Positions 1 through 9,574 of a stretch of DNA of 64,000 nucleotides are shown here, in pieces. The stretch is taken from contig CM030932.1 of the NCBI GenBank assembly GCA_018136815.1, forward strand, positions 4,874,407-4,938,406, in the 5' to 3' direction. Position numbers and translations under genes: made by a program. The notes beneath the pieces were generated by a model. It ran no database searches, had not been told where the DNA came from, and saw nothing but the letters and a program-made list of their open reading frames with translations. Source of the stretch: Isochrysis galbana. Its lineage: Eukaryota > Haptophyta > Isochrysidales > Isochrysidaceae. Within the stretch, counting starts at the first letter, position 1, and each line of letters begins with the position of its first letter.

Positions 1-2059
1 GATGAGGACTGAAAGCGTTTCGCAGGTGGCCTTGACGGAAGAGGGAGCTTAGCAGCGGGCGAGATGCTCTCAACCCGCCGATTGGCTGGGCCGAGATGAG
101 GCGGGCAGAACTCGCCTTGAGCGCAGCCTCGAGCGATCGCAAGAAGATGTGGTTGACGTCGCCGCACCTCGATGCTCCGCACACTGCTGCCACACGGGCT
201 ACCTCATTTGGATGCGCTACAGCCCACTCAAATGCTTGCAGTGCGCCCATCGAATATCCATACACAAGGGCGAGTGGAGGAGACGCGCGCAGCTTCTGTT
301 GCCGTGGAGCCGGTGGGTCATTCTTGCCATTTTCTTCTGCTAGCACACCCAGACGGATGAGGAGCTGCCGCTGTGCACGCACATTGTCGCCCACAGTAAT
401 GCGGGGTGGAGATGTAGCAGAGGAGAAGTTTGGGTTATTTCCGGACTCATCGACTGCGGCGGCGAGCGTGGACGGAGAGGCAGAGACACCATTACCCAGC
501 ATGTTGGTCACGATCACGGTATAAAGGTTGGTGTTAAGAGTACGGCCAGGACCAATGTTGTATTCGAGCTCGTCGTGAACTGCATCGAAAGAAGTAGGGT
601 GCAAAATAACCCCGCGAGGGGCAGATCCCACTGGTGGACCGTGGACCTGCACAAGGCGCATCATGGCATGCCACAAACGGAAAGATGAGCGATTCGGCTG
701 CACACGAGCGTGCACTCGCAAACGTTATGGCCACTAGAGATGGATGTGCGGGCCCACGGCATCGGGCGGTCGACATGCACCTTGTAAGCCAGAGCTGCAC
801 TCGGGGGGAGGATGGCTCCGCATTGGAGAACAAAGCCTTCAAGAGGAAAGCGTTGCAGCATCCCGTCGCGAAGTGCACGTCGAGCCGCCGCAGAGCCGCG
901 CGAGGAGGACTCAGCGCGCCCAGCCGTCAAATCGCATGCTAGGTCAGTCTTGTCGCGATCTGCACGCCCGTCTTGCCATGAGCGAGGCTTGAATCCGAGG
1001 CGTGCCTCTGCTTTCGCAGCAGAGAGAGGTGACGCGTTACCAGCCATTGGGGTTCGCAGGATGGGGTTGGTAATATCAAGGACAGAGGCCAGCAGTGGCA
1101 AAGTCGGCTCGGCATAGCGGCTATCCGGAGCGCAGATAAGGTAAGCTTCGTGCTGTCCAGCTGCGGCTGCCTCGGGCTTGAGTACAGCCGCCACCTGCCG
1201 CGAGGTTTGGAAAATCAGTTTGGACGTAAAGTTGTAATGGGCAGCAGCTACGTGCGTGATGGCCAGAGGGAGGCCAACCTAGTGGCACACGGCATCAGAT
1301 CGGCCAGACACTCACATGTGCGTCGATCACGTCATCTTCATGCGTATACGCCCAGAGCACCATGGTAGGCGGCTGCTCGCGGGTGGGGGCGGTCCATGGC
1401 AGCTCGCCAAACTTCTCGCGCTTAACAATGTTGGTGAATCGGAGGGATACAAAGGAGGTGTTCGTGGCCGTCCGCGCCGCGCACTCGAGGACCTCCTCGC
1501 CCACAAGCTTAGATAAGCCGTACGTCTCATGGGGCATGGCGCCATGCGCCTCGTCCACCGGCAAATAGCGCGGCCTAAAGGCCTGAGGTCCATGCGCAGC
1601 ATGCGAGTAGCCCATCGCAAAGGCAGACGACGAGAAGACGAATCGCTTCGCCCCCGCGCCCACCGCCGCATCGCAGACTGCGGCAGTGGAAGCGACATTG
1701 TCTCGCAGCAGCACGGCAGGCGGCGCCTTTTCAAGAATGATCTGGGGCTGTGCGGCGGAGCCCGAAGCAGCGACGGCCGGTGGCGGTGTCTCCGAAGGCC
1801 CCGGCCATGCCGCACAGTGCACGACAGCGGAGACTCCAGCCATGGCGGAGGCGAGTGCGTGTGTTGCGTTGGCGTCTCCTGCAGCGGCGGCGATCAGGTC
1901 GACCTGCACGAAAAGGTCGCATCCCTCTCCAAGCAGCCCCGCAGGTGCCGGCTGCACATCGAGGCCCACCACGCGGTGTCCCATCCGCCGGAGGGCCGCA
2001 CCCACCCCACGGCCGATGCGGCCGACCGCGCCGGTCACAAGCGTCGTTGTCGGTGCCAT
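1..2059 (-). CDS. NAD-dependent epimerase fused to homoserine O-acetyltransferase-like alpha/beta hydrolase (3' end off window)
   Basis: Three exons on the minus strand: 2059-1316, 1194-781 and 646 to beyond base 1. The introns are 121 and 134 nt, both GT-AG and phase 0. Residues 1 to about 330 form an extended SDR/epimerase: a GAVGRIG nucleotide-binding loop near residue 10, SSSAFAMGY, and the catalytic YGLSK near 180-184. Its C-terminal part ends with LGFKPRSW, as in sugar epimerases. The same open frame continues through a linker of about 40 residues into LEGFVLQCG, LAYK, then GVILHPTSF, VTNMLGNG and GYSMGALQAFEWA. These are hallmarks of the MetX-type acyltransferase/hydrolase family, with the predicted nucleophile Ser near residue 518. 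No stop lies between the domains, so this reads as one protein of at least 601 aa. MetX enzymes acylate homoserine in methionine synthesis; the substrate here is unproven. An alternative is two genes with an unseen splice or start at Met 859-861. The first start, ATG at 2057-2059, follows a pyrimidine-rich leader. Confidence 0.85.
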
Positions 2060-2530
2060 TCGGGGGGGAGGGAGGGGGGGGGGGGAGCGAGAGAGGAGGG
2101 AGAGAGCGGATGGGGAGAAGGGGGAGAGGGGGAGGGCGGGAAAAAGAGGGAGAGGAAGGGGAAAGAGAGAGAAGGGGAGAAGAGGGAGAGAGAAGAGAGA
2201 GGGAGAGAGAGAGGGTGGGGGCTCGAGAAATCTTGACCGATAAATAAACGTATTCTTACGAAATGTTCTCTTGTACCTTAGAGTAGCATCATGTAGAAGA
2301 GAAGGGAGTCGTAGGTGCATGCGTGCGTGCGTGGCGAGACGCGCGAGAGAGAGTCGAGCCCGCCCCATGAGAGATAGTAAAAACGCAGGATAGTGAGAGA
2401 AGAAGAAGAGGAGAGCTGGAGGACATGCGGAGATGTGGAGGAGGGCGGACGAGAGAGGGGGGGGGGGACATCTGACGGCGGGAAAGGAGAGAAGAGGGAA
2501 AGAGGGGGAGGGGTACAGGTTCAAATGGAC
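2060..2530 (-). promoter_or_regulatory. Pyrimidine-rich (coding strand) leader/promoter tract
   Basis: About 470 bases upstream of the fusion gene are almost pure G/A on the plus strand, hence C/T on the sense strand. Similar tracts precede several other genes here (23.9-24.9, 35.7-35.9, 45.5-46.0, 60.8-61.2 kb). Long antisense and sense frames through it are low-complexity artefacts. Confidence 0.5.
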
Positions 2531-3029
2531 TTTTTTAGTAGACTGTTGTATGCAGTCCAGGAGGAGTAGTACCAGAGTACAGTACTCCTATGGGTGCACC
2601 ATGCACCATTAAGGTGGTAAAAAAAATTCTTGAGGGCATCCGCTAAGATATTAGAGTAGAGACACTCCCTTCACCGGGTCATCGACGCCATTGCCCTAGC
2701 CCTAGCCCCTATCGAGGAAGGGGAGTGAGCTACGAGCTACAGGGAGCTAGGGGCAAGAGCGTTGGAGTTGGAGCCGGAGGTTCCCGGAAGGGAAGAAGAA
2801 GAAGGGAAGTGATCTAGTAGCTAGTAGTAGTGAAATAGTAGGCACATCTTCAAGAGGTGTTTTTTGAACCGCTACTTGCTACCCCCGCTATGCCACTACC
2901 ACTAGACCACTAGCTATAAGCCTAAGCCTAAGCCAGTTACCAACCGACAACCGACACAACCCGCAACTCGCAGCGCACTTGCACTTGCACTTGCTGCCCT
3001 GCTGCCCGTATATCTTGTGACTTGTGACC
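2531..3029. other. Intergenic, no gene seen
   Basis: Short degenerate repeats only, including ACATCTTCAAGAG-like ends that recur near other element borders and short GA- or CTA-rich runs. No coding frame or RNA gene is supportable. Confidence 0.4.
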
Positions 3030-3833
3030 TTGACCTTGACCTTGAATTAATTAACTTCTTAATCGTCTCGCCGCACACGCGGCCGTGGACCCTCTACTTT
3101 CTACTCACGCAGCAAAACTTTCTACACCCCCTCTCTCCCGGCCCTTTCCCCCCCGCCATCAGGCGACTCCCCCCGTGCACTACTAGGGGGATAGGGGAAA
3201 GGGCTAAGATATGGTCGGTGCCCCCCCCCCCCCGGTGATCCGTTCCCCCCTTCCCCCTTCCTCCTATGCCTACCGGGCTGGCGGCGTCCTCAGTCCCGAC
3301 TTCTCTTGTAAACAGGTGCGGGACTTACATATTTTCCGGTGAGCGGAGCCCTCGCTCCGCCCACCCCCTTCTCCGCGCTCTCTCTCCCCTCTCCTGCAGG
3401 CACGCGCGATGGCGCGCCTGCGACAGGCCTGCAGCTGCCTCTGGCGACCCCTGGAGGCTCCTGGAGGCCAGCTCAGAGGGCAGAGGAGGCTGGGGCTGGG
3501 CCCTGGTCTCTGGTCTCCCCTGCCTCCCCCTCGCTGGCGCTCCTGGGCCTCAGGGGCCCCCACTCTGCACCTGTCTGTCTGTCGAACAGGGGGGGAGGGG
3601 GGGTTGGAGCGATGGGCTGGCCACGACAGGCCAGGACGCGCGAGGCAGGCGAGCCTGCCACTGAGAGAGTGGGTCAACAGGGCAGTGGGCTCCTGGCAAG
3701 CCATCAGGCGTGCCAGGAGCATGGGTGGTTCCTCCCCCATGGCAGGGGAGGAGTGGAGAGAGCAGGGGGGGGCTCGTGCTCGTGCCACCCCATGGGCGAA
3801 CTAAGTATAAACTTAGTTGACCTTGACCTTGAA
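3030..3833. mobile_element. Hairpin-array element, complete copy with target-site duplication
   Basis: The element spans about 3047-3816. It is flanked by GACCTTGACCTTGAA at 3032-3046 and 3819-3833, extendable to 17 bp because TT precedes both copies. One end is TTAATTAACTTCTTAAT. The other carries four hairpins in series: GCTCCTGGCA...TGCCAGGAGC, CCTCCCC...GGGGAGG, a GC hairpin with a CTCGTG loop, and the terminal palindrome AACTAAGT-ATAA-ACTTAGTT at 3799-3818. A near-identical inverted copy lies at 51355-52106. The GC-rich frames inside are not conserved as protein. I do not recognise the family; the duplication and lack of transposase suggest a non-autonomous retroelement. Confidence 0.7.
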
Positions 3834-4050
3834 GCGTGGTGTTGCCGCTGATACAAAACAAATATACTTTATCACTTTATCATGTCCAAGCCTCCCCCCA
3901 CGCAAGCCCCAGCTCCCATTGAACTCCCTACAAGGATTGCTGGGTTGAAAATAGAAAATAGGGATGGGGCCAACGGTCAACGGTGGCCGTTTACAAGAAT
4001 AGTCGTCCCCATTTTCTTTTTCTGCCCCGGTCAAATCGACCCGCTGCCAC

Positions 4051-4754
4051 ATGACGCTGGACGTCGCCGACTCCGTCGGCGTGGTGGCCAAAGCATCGGA
4101 TGCGCTGCGTGGAATGGAGCGGCTCGGCCATCTGAAGGAGGATGCGTCTTTGGGGCTCAAGGAGAGAGTACGTGTCACGGCCAAGAGAAAGCGGCCCAAG
4201 CGAGAGCCGCAGACATGGGCGCTTGCATGTGGCGTAGGCTGGCTCTATGGGATAGGATGCGTATGTGGCCCATTCTACGGGGTTGGCGTGGGCCTGACCG
4301 TGCCAGGTGGCATCATTGCCGGTGCCGGAGGTGGCATCGGCCTCGTTGTCGGCATCGGAATGGGGGGGGGCTGGTGTGGGGGAGCGGCAGAGGTGCGGTC
4401 GCTGGCATGGGAATGCCCGTCCCCATGGAGCCTCCGATGTTGCCCTCGCTGGAGGACCTGACCTCCACGGCATCAAATGCTGTCAATGCACTGGAAGAGT
4501 TTCGCGCTAAACTCGGCAGGGGCGAGGTTACGCTCAAGGGTACGCTAGCAGCAATGCGGCCGACGATTCGCAACACCCCTAAAAAGTCGTTGGCATGGAT
4601 TAGACCAACAAACCCAACAAGTATGTCTCAATGGCACTCCCAACTTCACATTCACCGGCACTCCCACCATCACATTCATACCATCGCACGTGCCAGCCGA
4701 TCTGAGAGCCTGCATAGAGACACGGGAGGCAAGTGGAGTGGTAGCGATACGTAA
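4051..4754 (+). pseudogene. Gly-rich membrane-like ORF with a frame break at a G run
   Basis: The frame opens at ATG 4051 with a hydrophilic 50-residue head, then a basic stretch, then two glycine-zipper-like hydrophobic segments (GVGWLYGIGCVCGPFYGVGV and GGIIAGAGGGIGLVVGIGMG). At the run of ten G around 4361 the reading frame changes. The other frame then continues with GMGMPVPMEPPMLPSLEDLT and a helical segment rich in Ala, Glu and Lys. Joined, these would make a protein of roughly 230 residues with membrane hairpins. The break may be a real mutation, slippage, or an assembly error in the homopolymer. No family recognised. Confidence 0.4.
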
Positions 4755-4863
4755 GCGATGATGCTGAGATGCGAGTACGTATTGTGTGCAACTAGCAACT
4801 ATAACTAGCAACTAGTATGGCGGTCAAACAGGGGCTTTTTAACTATTAGTAAGAGTCTCCACT

Positions 4864-5349
4864 CACCTAGGCGAATGCCCGAGAATAGTTAAGATACTCG
4901 AGACGCTCGACAAACTGGCGAGGTACACACCCCAGAACGATAGAAGCAGAGAAGAGGTCATCATTAATAACCTCTTCATGCACCCCGGGGGGAGCGGGGA
5001 GAACACCAAGATCGCTCACCATACTATACACTTTAGCATGGAGATACATCATAACAGACTTTTATAGAATACACTACGACGGCATTGCATTCTCAGAGCA
5101 ATCAGTGCTGATGAGCACGATAGACAGATACACGACACTAAGCAAGGCGCTGCTATTTGCAAACGCAACAGATTCGGCTAGGACCGCCCAGGCAGGCATG
5201 GGCAGAAAGCCGAAAAAAAGGATCGACATGAACGATATATACCCATTATTCACACTAGGCACACGAGGAAATGTAGAACCTAGTTTGGAGCTCCAAGCAC
5301 TAACCACCTCGATGGGGGTGGCATACATACATAATAGCCGAGGAACCCG
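4864..5349 (-). mobile_element. Retroelement fragment with a conserved small hydrophobic ORF (copy 1)
   Basis: On the minus strand a frame ends at 5074 with a hydrophobic segment (ISFMSILFFGFLPMPAWAVL) and the tail ISTDCSENAMPS. A diverged copy on the plus strand ends at 55461 with ISIDSSEKTIPS and the stop in the same place, and the 200 bases of 3' sequence also match (GATGTATCTCCATGCTAA, TTCTCGGGCATTCGCCTA). Differences fall largely at silent sites, which supports coding in this direction. The 5' part is cut at 5350 by a hairpin-array element. The protein is unknown to me; one or two membrane spans are plausible. Confidence 0.5.
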
Positions 5350-5940
5350 AACTAAGTTTATACTTAGTTCGCCCATGGGGGGGCACGAGCCCCCCTCTCT
5401 CTCCACTCCTCCCCTGCCATGGGGGAGGAACCACCCACTCTCCTGGCACGCCTGATGGCTTGCCAGGAGCACACTGCCCTGCTGACCCATTCCTCTCCCC
5501 ACAGGCACGCCTGATTCGCCCGCCCTGGCCTGTCGTGGCCAGCCCATCCCTCTGACCAGCCCCTCCTCCCCCTGGGCCCCCCTGTTCAGGACCCCCCAGC
5601 CAGCTCCAGTCGACCCGCAGGGGCTCGGAGCGCCAGCGAGGGAGAGGCAGGAGGGGCCAGGGCCATGCCCCAGCCTCACCTGCCCCCTGAGCTGCGCTCC
5701 CAGGCCCCTGCTGGCCACCTGGGGACCTGAAGAGGGGCCGCAGGCGCGCGCCATGGGCCCCCGCCGCAGGGAAGAGAGGAGGAAAAGGGAAGAGGGAGGG
5801 GAGGGGGGAGCGGCAGCTCCCCCCTCCGGCAGAAACGTGTCTTCTCGCCCCGTTTGGGTAAGAGAAGACGGGGGCGCCAGAGCCAGGAGGGAAGGGCCGC
5901 GGCTCGCCGCGGCCACTCGCTCTAGCGAGGGAGATTAGCG
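5350..5940. mobile_element. Hairpin-array element, partial copy
   Basis: Begins with the terminal palindrome AACTAAGT-TTAT-ACTTAGTT (5350-5369). The GGGGGGC-type hairpin, CCTCCCC/GGGGAGG and the GCTCCTGGCA-type hairpin follow in inverted order relative to the copy ending at 3818. The inner half is GC-rich and shares the CTCAGGGGGCAG-type body with other copies. No target duplication found. Confidence 0.6.
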
Positions 5941-6643
5941 CTTCTGGGCTCCTATCTCACGAATGCCCCCCCCCCCCCCGCGTTGCTTTTACCCGAAAGG
6001 GGTTTTCCCCCGCAAGGAACCGCCCCCTTGCGTGACCCTGATTCCCCCTCAGGTGTTGGCCGTTGGATTATACCGTGGCGCTATTTTACTTCGGTCTTCA
6101 TCAAATCACTTAAGGGTTTTCGAAAGATTCCCTCCTTATTCCTGTGCGTAACTGTCGCCCCCGTCGGATCGTCCGTCGCCCCGTCGCTCTCTTGTCGGCA
6201 TTCTCTTCCTTGTTCGATCTGTCAGCGGGTTCCTGTGCGTTCCGTGATAGGGATACGTTAGTGTGGAGAGTGTTGACGTGAGTGTAGTGTCATCTCGTCG
6301 GTCCATCGGCTTCGGACCGTTTGTCGTCTGTCGTTCTTCGTTCGTCGCTCTCGTTCTCGTTCTCGTTCCCGTTCTCGTCCCTCGTTCTCAACACTACCTC
6401 AATACCAAACCCCACCAATCCCTCAGCCTCAGCCTATCCATCCCGACCCGCCCAGCCATGTCCGCCCCGTCGTCGCGCTCGCCCTCGCCCAAGCCCGACC
6501 TCCCGCCTTTCTCTGCTGAGGAGGTGGTCCAGCCCGTCATTGGCCACCCCCCAACTTCCGCCGCGCCTCTCGCCGCTTCCCTTCCGTCCCCTCTGTTCCC
6601 ATCTGAGGCAGTGGTAACCTCGGATCCGTCAGCCTGCCAGTGA
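5941..6643 (+). mobile_element. LINE-like 5' region with start of an ORF
   Basis: A C-rich start is followed by a T/C-rich leader with repeated TCGTTCTCGT and an ORF from ATG 6458. That ORF begins MSAPSSRSPSPKPDLPPFSA and runs into AVVTSDPS before being cut by a hairpin element at about 6625. A diverged relative at 28.9-29.45 kb shows the same Ser/Pro-rich start and the motif GVATSNPS, so both appear to be 5' ends of a non-LTR element with a Pro/Ser-rich first ORF. This is inference from similarity between the two copies only. Confidence 0.4.
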
Positions 6644-6788
6644 GAGAGTGGGTCAGTAGGGCAGTCTCCTCCTGGCAAGCCATCAGGCATGCCAGGAGGA
6701 TGGGTGGTTCCTCCCCCATGGCAGGGGAGGAGTGGAGAGAGGGGGTGGCTCGTGCCACCCCATGGGCGAACCAAGTATAAACTTAGTT
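6625..6788. repeat. Hairpin array, short copy
   Basis: Four hairpins in 160 bases: CCTCCTGGCA/TGCCAGGAGG, CCTCCCC/GGGGAGG, GGGTGGC-TCGT-GCCACCC and the terminal AACCAAGT-ATAA-ACTTAGTT (6769-6788). The third hairpin carries T-A where other copies carry G-C, so pairing is kept although sequence changed. Confidence 0.7.
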
Positions 6789-7056
6789 GAAGAAAGAAAA
6801 TATATAAGGGTCACAACTTTACGTACAGCTGGCAAGACCAAACCCAACATATAGAGCATCAGAATAGCACATGGTATCACCGTGGCAAACGTACATGCTC
6901 GTGAGAAAGATGGATCAAAGCCATCAAGCCATTCACCATGAACGAAAACAAGGCGAGCAGAAAGGTGCGAAAATCAATCGAGGATTCATAGATGGACGAC
7001 ACACACGTCTTCGATGAGGACAAGTCACGAGGGAACAAGCGACGTGGAGTCCAAGT

Positions 7057-7386
7057 CTAAGCTCTCATGGGACAAAAATAGGTGGCGTTGCCGGTACCAC
7101 CACCGGAGAGATAGCAATCAGACGCATCTTCTTCGCAATTTCTGGGTTTCTCCGATAGAATCTCGCCAACTTTGTAATCCCAGCTCGGAACGTTGTGTTT
7201 TTCGCACAAGCGCATCTGAAAAATCTTATTGCGTGAACAAGGAAACAGGTGCGGATGACGCCCGCACTTCACGATGTTTTCGTCTAATGTCGAACACTCA
7301 TCGTACCTGTCAGGGAAACAGGATGGAAGACATGCGAGTGAGGAGCGGCTCGCGTTGAAATGTTCATCACAAAACATATAAAGCAT
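7057..7386 (-). CDS. Small cysteine-rich hypothetical protein
   Basis: A 109-residue frame with ten Cys starts at 7386 with MLYMFCDEHFNAS. Cys pairs are spaced irregularly across the whole length, and there is no clear signal peptide. It lies downstream of and in the same direction as the PAN-like gene and could be an exon of a larger gene or a chance frame. The base composition is less extreme than the flanking repeats, which mildly favours coding. No family recognised. Confidence 0.3.
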   Translation of the reverse strand: MLYMFCDEHFNASRSSLACLPSCFPDRYDECSTLDENIVKCGRHPHLFPCSRNKIFQMRLCEKHNVPSWDYKVGEILSEKPRNCEEDASDCYLSGGGTGNATYFCPMRA

Positions 7387-7443
7387 TGGGCTCCGTGGCC
7401 TTCTCTAGGACAGAGCGTCCAGGAACCAGGGGACGTCGCACGG

Positions 7444-8700
7444 TCACCTGAGCATTATGAGCTCATGTCGAATTTCTCCTGAGTACCACTCGCCATGCCT
7501 GACGATCTGAAGCGAGTCGAGCGCAGCAGCATTCACCCTCGCCTCCCCCCGGCGAATGGGCTCCAAAACCACTCGCCCATTGTGCACAGCCTCGAACGCA
7601 GATCTCTCGCGTGTAGCAATGCGTCGAGTGCGCTCCTCGTCTCTTGCTCGAAGTCGTGAGCGAGTGGAGCGGTTCACTGGCTTTATAGGGGCGTACCACT
7701 CCATCCCATCTAGGACCGGCTCCGGCAATGGCCGTACCGCAGGAAGTTGCTGACCCTCGCCAGGGCACAGGGTTTGCGTGCCACGCTCCTCGCCAGTAAA
7801 AAAAGACGCCAGTATATCCATCGCTTCCTGGTAGCTGTGAACCACATGCGTCTTGCCAATATCAATGGATATGCCCGAACCAGGAGCTACGTACATCCAC
7901 ATTGGCTTCTGCCTCCACGCCGGTGCACCATTTTGATGAGGTTGTCGGACCGAGCAATGAGTCACCTCCACCCATGAGTGCGAGGGAGCCGCGCGAGGGA
8001 AGGGCTGTGCGATCCACAGCAGATTGCGTGGGTTCTCCTCGCGACCGATGTAGACGAAAAAGGGGCGTTCCGGCGCCATCGGGGTCATGTAGCAAACGCC
8101 CACTCCTGCAACGAGACGAAGAGCGGCTTCAGGAAGATGGTTGAGCCAGACCACACGCAGCTCGTCGCTCGGCGGCACTTCTCCTACCTTTCCATAGACG
8201 GCGGTCGCGTACTCTGGCGCGTCAAGATAGACGCGAAGACGCTGGACCGCTTCAGGGATCGGCCCGACCGGCATAAACCTTGAGGTCGAGCGTGCCCACG
8301 AGGATGCGATCGTTGGGCGTGTTGGAAGTCTGTCGGCAGTCTGCAGCTGTTTCCCTCGGTGCCGCTCGAGGATAGAGATGAAACGCCGCCTTCCCTCCTC
8401 GCTCTCAGCGAAGGAAGGCGGGCGCAGCTCACACCGCGAGCACAAGTGGCACCGCGACTCGCTATCGTAGCTGTAGAAAGAGCAGCGCTTGCCGGCTGAG
8501 GCGCACCGCCGTCCGCATTCAGCTGCATCTGCAGCGAGACTCACGCGCTGGATTGGCTGGCCGTGACCTTCGGCCGCGATATAGAGGAAGGTGTCGTAGC
8601 GGTGGCAGCACCGCTCTCTTCTCGATATCAGCTGGCCCTCCGCCACCGCGCGCAGAGAGTGCGGTAGCTCCACCGCCGCCGCCGCGACGGCCGCCGTCAT
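7444..8700 (-). CDS. PAN/apple-like cysteine-rich hypothetical protein
   Basis: A single-exon 418-residue frame; I chose ATG 8698-8700 because the codon two positions upstream is GTG. Residues about 30-90 contain CCHRYDTF, AECGRRCASAGKRCSFYSYD and CHLCSRCELRP. This spacing resembles PAN/apple domains, which bind protein or carbohydrate. A second half has the line MWMYVAPGSGISIDIGKTHV and a basic C-terminal tail rich in Arg. The short Ala-rich N-terminus may be a weak signal sequence. Function is not known to me; the motif around GSGISIDIGKT looks like a conserved core and would be a good search query. No introns were needed. Confidence 0.65.
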   Translation of the reverse strand: MTAAVAAAAVELPHSLRAVAEGQLISRRERCCHRYDTFLYIAAEGHGQPIQRVSLAADAAECGRRCASAGKRCSFYSYDSESRCHLCSRCELRPPSFAESEEGRRRFISILERHRGKQLQTADRLPTRPTIASSWARSTSRFMPVGPIPEAVQRLRVYLDAPEYATAVYGKVGEVPPSDELRVVWLNHLPEAALRLVAGVGVCYMTPMAPERPFFVYIGREENPRNLLWIAQPFPRAAPSHSWVEVTHCSVRQPHQNGAPAWRQKPMWMYVAPGSGISIDIGKTHVVHSYQEAMDILASFFTGEERGTQTLCPGEGQQLPAVRPLPEPVLDGMEWYAPIKPVNRSTRSRLRARDEERTRRIATRERSAFEAVHNGRVVLEPIRRGEARVNAAALDSLQIVRHGEWYSGEIRHELIMLR

Positions 8701-9410
8701 CCGCACCGCGGTGCCTATTCTAAGATTATGTAGAGTAGACTATGTGTAGTAACATATTTAGAATCATGAATGTGTTGCCCTCCAGGAGTCAACGGCCCCC
8801 GATTGGTATTGACTCGAAAACTCGGAGAGACTCGACAGGGTACATACTTCACGCGACAACACAAAAAGCTCAAGATTCTGGCTACAATTGCTGAAAAAAC
8901 GCCTGAAGATTCTAGCTACTACTGTGTTATGTGTTAGCCAAGAGCTAAGGGCTAAGGGGGAAGAAGGGGGACCCATCGCCATCGCTAGGGCGGTCAAACA
9001 GGGCTTTTAACTTCTAAGGTCTAAGGGTGAAAATTCACTAAGTCAAGATTGAGGTTTTATCGCGAGATCTTAGGATATGCTACTGGAAATGGGTATATTA
9101 GGCAGAATCTAGTGAGAAATATGCACATTTTCGACGCCATTCAACACACAGACCCAAAAACGTTTTCGCGCTCGTGCGAAATCGACGTCGACCACAAAAG
9201 TGCACCACAGGTCGCGCTGTGCGACGCGCGCCTGCGTTCCCCGGGCACGGTTACCCCCGGGTAGGCAGTACAAAACCCTGCGCGGGCGCACCGCGTCGCC
9301 TGCGCCCTCCACCTCGCCCCTGCTGGAAGGTGCGGGCCATCAAAAGTCCCAGTGCACCACCCGAACACGGGGGAAAATTTACCCCGCATATATATATGTT
9401 ATATTTACTA
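8701..9410. other. Intergenic with short element ends
   Basis: Contains GCCTGAAGATTCTAGCTACTAC (shared with starts of retroelement copies near 37.1 and 54.8 kb) and GGGCGGTCAAACAGGGCTTTT (inverted relative to copies near 12.2 and 31.65 kb). No convincing gene or RNA found. Confidence 0.35.
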
Positions 9411-9425
9411 GAGTATTCGACCCCC

Positions 9426-9537
9426 CTCGCCGACCCCTCTCCGACCCCTCTCCGACCCCTCTCCGACCCCTCTCCGACCCCTCTCCGACCCCTCTCCGAC
9501 CCCTCTCTCCGACCCCTCTCCGACCCCTCTCCGACCC
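9426..9537. repeat. 11-bp minisatellite (CCGACCCCTCT)n
   Basis: About ten tandem copies of CCGACCCCTCT, one with a 2-base CT insertion near 9508. It lies just 3' of the ankyrin/LRR gene. Confidence 0.85.
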
Positions 9538-9574
9538 TCCCCCCCTCACACACACACACTCAATTGCATTGTGA

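Noticed and set aside
1529-2247. Long plus-strand frames opposite the epimerase
   Set aside because: Antisense shadows of a GC-rich gene; the minus frame has clear SDR motifs.
9426-9537. CRISPR-like repeat
   Set aside because: An 11-bp tandem minisatellite without spacers in a eukaryotic setting.
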